Shown one piece after another: positions 59,599 to 64,000 of a stretch of 64,000 bases of DNA; the first letter of the stretch is position 1; the number at the start of each line of letters is the position of its first letter. Source of the stretch: Mycobacterium montefiorense (GTDB taxonomy: Bacteria > Actinomycetota > Actinomycetes > Mycobacteriales > Mycobacteriaceae). Below the pieces are notes generated by a model that had not been told where the DNA came from, did not search any database, and saw nothing but the letters and a program-made list of their open reading frames with translations. The translations under genes were made by a program, and so were the position numbers. The stretch lies in assembly GCF_003112775.1 (NCBI RefSeq), contig NZ_BFCH01000028.1:93167-157166 (forward strand). Direction: 5' to 3'.

Positions 59599-61850
59599 TA
59601 TCGGTTGTCGGCCGACACCACCGACGTGATGCGGTGGATAGCGAAGTCACGCAGCCGTCCCAACGCCGAATCGAAGGCCACCAACTGTCCGCCTCGTATG
59701 GTGATCGGCGACACCATCCGCTGGCTGGCGACCCCCGCGGCGTCAAGGTAACCGATCACCAGTGTGTCTTGATTCTTTGCCGCCTCGGCCAGCAGCGACA
59801 TCGCCACCGCCGGGTCGACGCGACTGTTTCCGAACGGCGCGGTGGTCACCTTGCGAAGCACCGAAACGACCGCGTTCAGTGTCTCGTTGTTCGGCCGCGG
59901 CGACGTGCGGTAGGGCCGACGTTGCTGCGGCGTGGGCACCCGAGCCCGCCGCGGGCGGACGTCGACGATGGCGCCGGTGGAATCTTCGGCGGCCGGGGCG
60001 AAGCCCGCGGCCCGAAGCACCGCGAGCATCTCGGCGATCGGCGCGGGGGACACCGCCACCGTTGGGGCCAGGGCCCGCAGCTGCAGATCCTCACCCGCCG
60101 CCACGGCCTGGGCCAGCAAGGCCGGGTCCTCGCAGCGCACGAACGACGCGGCCATGCCGATGCGCAGCTGGCCGTGCCGGCGGGCGACGTCGTCGATGAG
60201 ATATGTAAGTCCTTGCGGCACCGGTGTTTTGGAGTGATCAGCGAAAAATGTGTGCATCCAGTCGCGGGTTTTGCCCACGTCGAGTGCGTGCCGGATCGAC
60301 TGCTCGCTGATGCGGTACACCATCGCCGCGCCGGCTGATTCGACGTTGGCCACCATCGCCAGTTCGTCGGCGAGATCGCGGTGCAGCGGCCCGGGCACCA
60401 CAACGGTCAGGTCGGCCTGCATCAAGAAGTGGTCGATCGGTTTGGGCAGTGCCCGCGCCATCGCGTCCACCGTGACTGAGAAGTCGACGGTTTCGGTCAG
60501 CAGCGCGCGGCCGGGAGTGCTGATCGCCCCGCGGCCCACCAGACCCATCGCGTGGCCCTCGGCCAGCAGATCGGCCACGGGTCCCGGCTGCAGACGCCTG
60601 GTCCAGCGCGGGCGCCGCCAGATCAGCGCCGCCGACGCCGTGGCCGCGTTCACTCCGGCGCCGGTGGGCAGATCGGCGAGCGTGCCCAGCAGCAGGCGCC
60701 GATCCAGCGGAGCCGCCGTCGAGTACAGCGATTCGGACAGGGCCGCATACGGTTTGCCGTCCGGGCCGCGGCCGCCGATCAGCGCCGGGCGGCCCGGAAG
60801 GTCAAGCCAGGCGCTGGCCAGTTGGTGCCACCGTTCGGCCGCGGACATCGCGGCGAAGCGGTCGGCGGCCACCGTCGGCGCCCAGTACAGGCCGTCGCCG
60901 TTTTCCGGTTCCGGATCGGGCGTGCCGCTGGCGATCAACCCGGCGGCGGCCGCGACTTCGAGGACCAGACCCAGTCGCTGATCGTCAATGCCGGTCGCTT
61001 TGGCCAGCCGCTTGACTTCGCGAACTCCCAGACCGCCGCTGCGCAGCTCGGAAACCGGTGTGGTGCCGAGGCTTTCCAGCAGCACGTCGAATTCCCGCAG
61101 CAGGTCGATGACGGCCCCGGCCGCCGCGGCGTCCACGTCGCTGGACGTGGTGGTGGACACCACCGGGTCGGGTGCGGTCAGCTGCATCGGGCCCGGCTGC
61201 TCGCCGCGCAGCACCTGCGCGACATGGCGGGGCAAGATCACCGTCTCGGCGTCGACCCGTCGCAGCAGCCCCATCGCCAGCAGCTGCGGCACCGGCCGAT
61301 CCGTGGGGGCGCCGGGCGCGGCGTCGCGGGTACGCCCCATCGGAGACCCTTCGAGCAGCTTGTCCAGGACCTCCTGCTGCGCCTGGTTGAGGCCGTCGAT
61401 CAGCTCCGAAATCTGTTCGCCGGTGCGCGACGTGTCCTCGAGCGTCACCTGGCCCGGATGCCAGGGCAACGCCATGCCGGCGTCGGCGGCCAACCGCATC
61501 GCGGTATCGCCCCACACCAGCGCGCGCCGGCGTAGGTCGTTCAACGCGTCGATCACGTCGGCCTGCGGGGCCCGGTCGTCGATCAGCGCCAGCAGCTTCG
61601 CCGTCGGCACCCCAGCGGTGTCGGCGTGCAGCACCAGCAGTGCGTCGAGTATGGCCAGCCGCAGGAAGTCGAGCTCGTCGGTGGCAGCCTTGACCGACTG
61701 TCGAGCCCCGGCACGTGCGGCCAGGGCCGCGATGCTGCCGGGTGGTGGCTGGGCAAGGTCTGGCCGTAGTTCCAGTAGTCGGATCAGCCGCTCGTCGGGC
61801 AAGTCGGCCAGCCAGGACCCCAGCGGGATATCCGGGGTGTTGTCGGTCAT
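59598..61850 (-). CDS. helicase-associated protein (XPB partner, Rv0862c type)
   Basis: 750 residues from ATG 61850 (MTDNTPDIPLGSWLADLPDE). Long helical/winged regions (LREFDVLLESLGTTPVSELR, GVREVKRLAKATGIDDQRLG) typical of helicase-C-terminal-domain-3 proteins encoded beside XPB. The last ~60 residues (DTLVIGYLDAAGVASQRMVS, then LGRLRDFAIHRITSV) resemble a WYL domain. No Walker motifs. Coupled to ercc3; likely a nucleic-acid-binding partner of the helicase. Confidence 0.85.
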   Translation of the reverse strand: MTDNTPDIPLGSWLADLPDERLIRLLELRPDLAQPPPGSIAALAARAGARQSVKAATDELDFLRLAILDALLVLHADTAGVPTAKLLALIDDRAPQADVIDALNDLRRRALVWGDTAMRLAADAGMALPWHPGQVTLEDTSRTGEQISELIDGLNQAQQEVLDKLLEGSPMGRTRDAAPGAPTDRPVPQLLAMGLLRRVDAETVILPRHVAQVLRGEQPGPMQLTAPDPVVSTTTSSDVDAAAAGAVIDLLREFDVLLESLGTTPVSELRSGGLGVREVKRLAKATGIDDQRLGLVLEVAAAAGLIASGTPDPEPENGDGLYWAPTVAADRFAAMSAAERWHQLASAWLDLPGRPALIGGRGPDGKPYAALSESLYSTAAPLDRRLLLGTLADLPTGAGVNAATASAALIWRRPRWTRRLQPGPVADLLAEGHAMGLVGRGAISTPGRALLTETVDFSVTVDAMARALPKPIDHFLMQADLTVVVPGPLHRDLADELAMVANVESAGAAMVYRISEQSIRHALDVGKTRDWMHTFFADHSKTPVPQGLTYLIDDVARRHGQLRIGMAASFVRCEDPALLAQAVAAGEDLQLRALAPTVAVSPAPIAEMLAVLRAAGFAPAAEDSTGAIVDVRPRRARVPTPQQRRPYRTSPRPNNETLNAVVSVLRKVTTAPFGNSRVDPAVAMSLLAEAAKNQDTLVIGYLDAAGVASQRMVSPITIRGGQLVAFDSALGRLRDFAIHRITSVVSADNR

Positions 61851-61987
61851 CGCTGACCAGCGTAAAGCAGCTCGCGGATCGCGAGGCGGCGGCGACGACG
61901 CATCGCAGGTACTGCCGGTCGGCCGGGACGGGCCGCGCATTCCGACTAGCGTCACGCGCGGCTGCGCGACCTGTCAGAATGGACGGC

Positions 61988-62188
61988 GTGGCTGACATTG
62001 CTGAGGGCAAGGCGGGTAAATCCAAGTACGTCGACAACGGCTGGCCGACGACGGACCCCGACGACCATGCGGTAAGCGAGCTGGTGACCGACCGAACAGG
62101 TGCACTGTCGCCGTTTGGCGAATTGGTGTTCCCGGTGGAATCCGATCATCTGCCCTACGTCCACCCGGTCACGGTCATCAACCGGTAG
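61988..62188 (+). CDS. small conserved protein (Rv0863-like)
   Basis: 66 residues, GTG start 137 bases from the divergent helicase-associated gene. Polar, no signal or membrane segment; ends LPYVHPVTVINR. Position matches Rv0863 as remembered. It precedes moaC by 11 bases and is probably co-transcribed with the molybdopterin genes. Function unknown. Confidence 0.82.
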   Translation: MADIAEGKAGKSKYVDNGWPTTDPDDHAVSELVTDRTGALSPFGELVFPVESDHLPYVHPVTVINR

Positions 62189-62199
62189 GTAGCACCGGG

Positions 62200-62730
62200 A
62201 TGGCTGGAGCATCCGGGGCGTCCAGGCCTGCGAAGGCCTTGCAGTCCGAGGAATCCCGCCCGGACGCACTGTCGCACCTCGACGAACGGGGAGCGGCACA
62301 CATGGTCGACGTCACCGAAAAGGGAGCCACCAAGCGCACCGCCGTCGCCGCGGGTTCTTTGCGGACCTCCGCGCAAGTGGTGGCGCTGATCTCCAGCGGC
62401 GGGCTGCCCAAGGGCGATGCCCTGGCCACTGCCCGGGTGGCGGGCATTCTGGCGGCCAAGCGCACCAGTGACCTGATTCCGCTGTGTCACCAGCTCGCGC
62501 TCACCGGAGTCGACGTGAATTTCACCGTTGGTGAGTCGGATATCGAGATCGTCGCGACGGTACGCAGCACCGACCGCACGGGCGTGGAGATGGAGGCGCT
62601 GACGGCCGTCAGCGTGGCCGCGCTTACGCTTTACGACATGATCAAGGCGGTTGACCCGGCGGCCCGTATCGATGACATCCGTGTGCTCCGCAAGGAGGGT
62701 GGCAAGACCGGAAATTGGGTGCGGTCATGA
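62200..62730 (+). CDS. moaC2: MoaC, cyclic pyranopterin monophosphate synthase
   Basis: 176 residues. LSHLDERGAAHMVDVTEKGA, RTSDLIPLCHQLALTGVDVN, VEMEALTAVSVAALTLYDMI and KAVDP are the MoaC motifs. It converts the 3',8-cyclo-GTP product of MoaA to cyclic pyranopterin monophosphate in molybdenum cofactor synthesis. No moaA in the window. The stop overlaps the mog start. Confidence 0.95.
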   Translation: MAGASGASRPAKALQSEESRPDALSHLDERGAAHMVDVTEKGATKRTAVAAGSLRTSAQVVALISSGGLPKGDALATARVAGILAAKRTSDLIPLCHQLALTGVDVNFTVGESDIEIVATVRSTDRTGVEMEALTAVSVAALTLYDMIKAVDPAARIDDIRVLRKEGGKTGNWVRS

Positions 62731-63209
62731 GTCCTCGATCCGCGCGCATCATTGTCGCCTCGACTCGGGCCTCAGGCGGTGTTTACACCGACAAGTGCGG
62801 GCCAATCATTGCTGAATGGCTTGAGCAGCATGGATTTTCGGCTGCAGACCCGGAAGTGGTCGCCGACGGGAACCCGGTTGGCGAGGCACTGCGCGGTGCA
62901 CTCGACGACGATGTCGACGTCATCCTCACGACCGGTGGCACGGGTATCTCGCCCACCGACACCACCCCGGATCAGACTGTGGCTGTGGTGGACTACATGA
63001 TTCCCGGCTTGGCCGATGCGATTCGCCACTCCGGACTCCCCAAAGTGCCGACCTCGGTGCTGTCGCGCGGTGTGTGCGGTGTGGCCGGTGCGACCTTGAT
63101 CGTCAACCTCCCGGGATCGCCCGGCGGCGTACGCGATGGGCTGGGGGTGCTTGCCGACGTGCTCGACCATGCCCTCGATCAGATCGCCGGCAAAGACCAC
63201 GAGCGATGA
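62727..63209 (+). CDS. mog: Mog/MoaB, molybdopterin adenylyltransferase family
   Basis: 160 residues from ATG 62727 (ATGA overlap with moaC). DVDVILTTGGTGISPTDTTP and NLPGSPGGVRDGLGVL are the adenylyltransferase fold motifs. Activates molybdopterin by adenylation before metal insertion. Length equals the recalled Rv0865. Confidence 0.95.
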   Translation: MSPRSARIIVASTRASGGVYTDKCGPIIAEWLEQHGFSAADPEVVADGNPVGEALRGALDDDVDVILTTGGTGISPTDTTPDQTVAVVDYMIPGLADAIRHSGLPKVPTSVLSRGVCGVAGATLIVNLPGSPGGVRDGLGVLADVLDHALDQIAGKDHER

Positions 63210-63661
63210 CCATCGTCCTGCGGGCCGCGATGACCGAGCAGCCGATTTCTTTGGACCAGCATGAAGAGCTGGTAGGCCATCGCTCGGCCGGGGCCATCGT
63301 CGGGTTCGTCGGCATGATTCGCGACCACGACGAGGGACGCCGGGTGGTGCGGCTGGAGTACTCCGCGCATCCGTCGGCCGCCCAGGTGATAGCGGAGGTG
63401 GTGGCCGAGGTCGCCGAGGCATCCGGCGGCGTGCGCGCGGTCGCCGAGGCATCCGGCGGCGTGCGCGCGGTCGCGGCCAGCCACCGGATTGGCGCGCTGC
63501 AGATCGGAGAGGCAGCACTGGTGGTCGCGGTCGCCGCCGACCATCGACAAGCGGCATTCACCACCTGCTCCCAGCTGGTCGACACCATCAAGGCGCGGTT
63601 ACCGGTGTGGAAGCACCAGTTCTTCGACGACGGAACCGAGGAATGGGTGGGTTCGGCTTAG
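63206..63661 (+). CDS. moaE2: MoaE, molybdopterin synthase catalytic subunit, with 10-residue insertion
   Basis: 151 residues from ATG 63206 (ATGA overlap with mog). AGAIVGFVGMIRDHDEGRRV, RIGALQIGEAALVVAVAADH and catalytic lysines in TIKARLPVWKHQFFDDGTEE. A perfect 30-base tandem duplication (63411-63470) repeats VAEASGGVRA in the region before ASHRIGAL; without it the protein would be 141 residues, the length I recall for Rv0866. Reading frame is kept, so activity is plausible, but the insertion lies next to the dimer/MoaD-binding face in MoaE structures (inference). Confidence 0.95.
   Translation: MTIVLRAAMTEQPISLDQHEELVGHRSAGAIVGFVGMIRDHDEGRRVVRLEYSAHPSAAQVIAEVVAEVAEASGGVRAVAEASGGVRAVAASHRIGALQIGEAALVVAVAADHRQAAFTTCSQLVDTIKARLPVWKHQFFDDGTEEWVGSA
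63411..63470 (+). repeat. 30-bp perfect tandem duplication inside moaE2
   Basis: Two identical 30-base units (63411-63440 and 63441-63470), each encoding VAEASGGVRA; the following TCGC also matches the unit start. The frame is kept. Recent slippage event. Confidence 0.97.
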
Positions 63662-63689
63662 CGCCAAATCCGATCCAGCGTCAGTGTGG

Positions 63690-64000
63690 TCAGTTGGCGG
63701 GAGCCGACAGCGCCAGCGCGTCCAATGCATCGTTGCCGTTGACGTCCTCGCCGCGGATCGCGTCCCACACTTTCTGGGTGTAGCCGACCCCGGCGACCTG
63801 CTGCGGTGCGGAAGGCGCCCCGTTGGCGTCGCCCGGAGCCGGGGGCACATCGGCGGGCGCGGGCGGCATGGCGTCTGCCGGAGGTGGTGCGTCCGCGGGC
63901 GGGGCCGGCGGAACGGCGTCTGCCGGAGGTGGTGCGTCCGCGGGCGGGGCCGGCGGAACGGCGTCTGCCGGAGGTGGTGCGTCCGCGGACGCACCACCTC
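63690..64000 (-). CDS. rpfA: RpfA C-terminal part (start outside window)
   Basis: 3' end of a resuscitation-promoting factor A-type gene; the catalytic Rpf domain lies beyond 64000. The minus strand reads a Pro/Ala/Asp low-complexity region of 15-residue repeats (VPPAPPADAPPPADA), then GVGYTQKVWDAIRGEDVNGN and DALDALALSAPAN before the stop at 63690, the conserved C-terminal tail of RpfA. Convergent with moaE2 (28-base gap) as in Rv0866-Rv0867c. Confidence 0.92.
   Translation of the reverse strand, partial: GGASADAPPPADAVPPAPPADAPPPADAVPPAPPADAPPPADAMPPAPADVPPAPGDANGAPSAPQQVAGVGYTQKVWDAIRGEDVNGNDALDALALSAPAN
63871..64000 (-). repeat. 45-bp tandem repeats in rpfA with terminal palindrome
   Basis: 45-base units start at 63871, 63916 and 63961 (the third incomplete or divergent). 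They encode a Pro/Ala/Asp repeat of 15 residues. The last 30 bases of the window (63971-64000) form a perfect inverted repeat centred at 63985/63986, with arms starting GAGGTGGTGCGTCC. Confidence 0.93.

Noticed and set aside
63971..64000. Palindrome as a transcription terminator of rpfA
   Set aside because: It lies inside the coding repeat region, about 280 bases before the stop codon, and has no T-run.

Overview
The window is a high-GC actinobacterial chromosome segment, almost certainly from a Mycobacterium. It has a complete yrbEAB-mceABCDEF operon with Mce-associated membrane proteins, an rpfA end, F420-type luciferase-like oxidoreductases, many fatty-acid and sterol-type catabolic genes, two P450s and many GTG/TTG starts. 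From memory of M. tuberculosis H37Rv, 32.0-41.1 kb plus 57.9-64.0 kb reproduces the order Rv0853c-Rv0867c (kdc, SRPBCC, far, two SRPBCC, dapC, fadA, fadB / ercc3, helicase-associated gene, small ORF, moaC2, mog, moaE2, rpfA). In H37Rv fadB and ercc3 are neighbours; here about 17 kb of accessory DNA separates them.

Layout. 1-2.1 kb: two overlapping acyl-CoA dehydrogenases, the first cut by the window edge. 2.2-6.6 kb (minus strand): a pair of Mce-associated membrane proteins, a secreted protein, and an SDR-ferredoxin-P450 operon. 6.8-8.4 kb: an internally deleted aldehyde dehydrogenase remnant and a CoA-transferase. 8.4-18.3 kb: a long leader and the mce operon, a lipid/sterol-type importer. 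18.3-21.4 kb: secreted proteins and a second, paralogous pair of Mce-associated proteins. 21.5-24.6 kb: a TetR gene divergent from a four-gene membrane operon with cytochrome oxidase subunit III- and IV-like proteins but no catalytic subunit. 24.7-32.0 kb: P450/TetR, a crotonase with a secreted protein, an LpqH-like lipoprotein, then amidohydrolase-FadD-dimeric barrel protein-Bfd. 32.0-41.1 kb: conserved backbone. 41.1-50.5 kb: accessory block with F420 enzymes (one carrying an in-frame stop), a monooxygenase/TetR pair, a sulfonate/nitrate-type ABC importer and a DUF35-thiolase pair. 50.6-57.9 kb: a compositionally different catabolic island (RidA, alpha/beta hydrolase, RraA-like, SDR, aspartate dehydrogenase-like, amidase with a small partner, polysaccharide deacetylase/allantoinase-like, GntR). 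57.9-64.0 kb: backbone with XPB helicase, molybdopterin genes and the rpfA 3' end.

The most notable observation is that the 50.6-57.9 kb island lies between two copies of the 3' end of the XPB helicase gene: the intact end at 57941-58027 and a decayed, stop-containing copy at 50545-50631, about 80% identical by eye. This marks how the island entered or how the region was duplicated. The island gene set suggests an uncharacterised pathway for an amide- or imide-containing compound, controlled by its own GntR regulator. Second is the CoxIII/CoxIV-like operon with twin six-helix proteins. Several palindromic operator candidates, a shared promoter module upstream of two distant operons, a 30-bp tandem duplication in moaE2, and three degraded or interrupted genes are also reported. 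No tRNA, rRNA, CRISPR array, integrase or insertion sequence was recognised.
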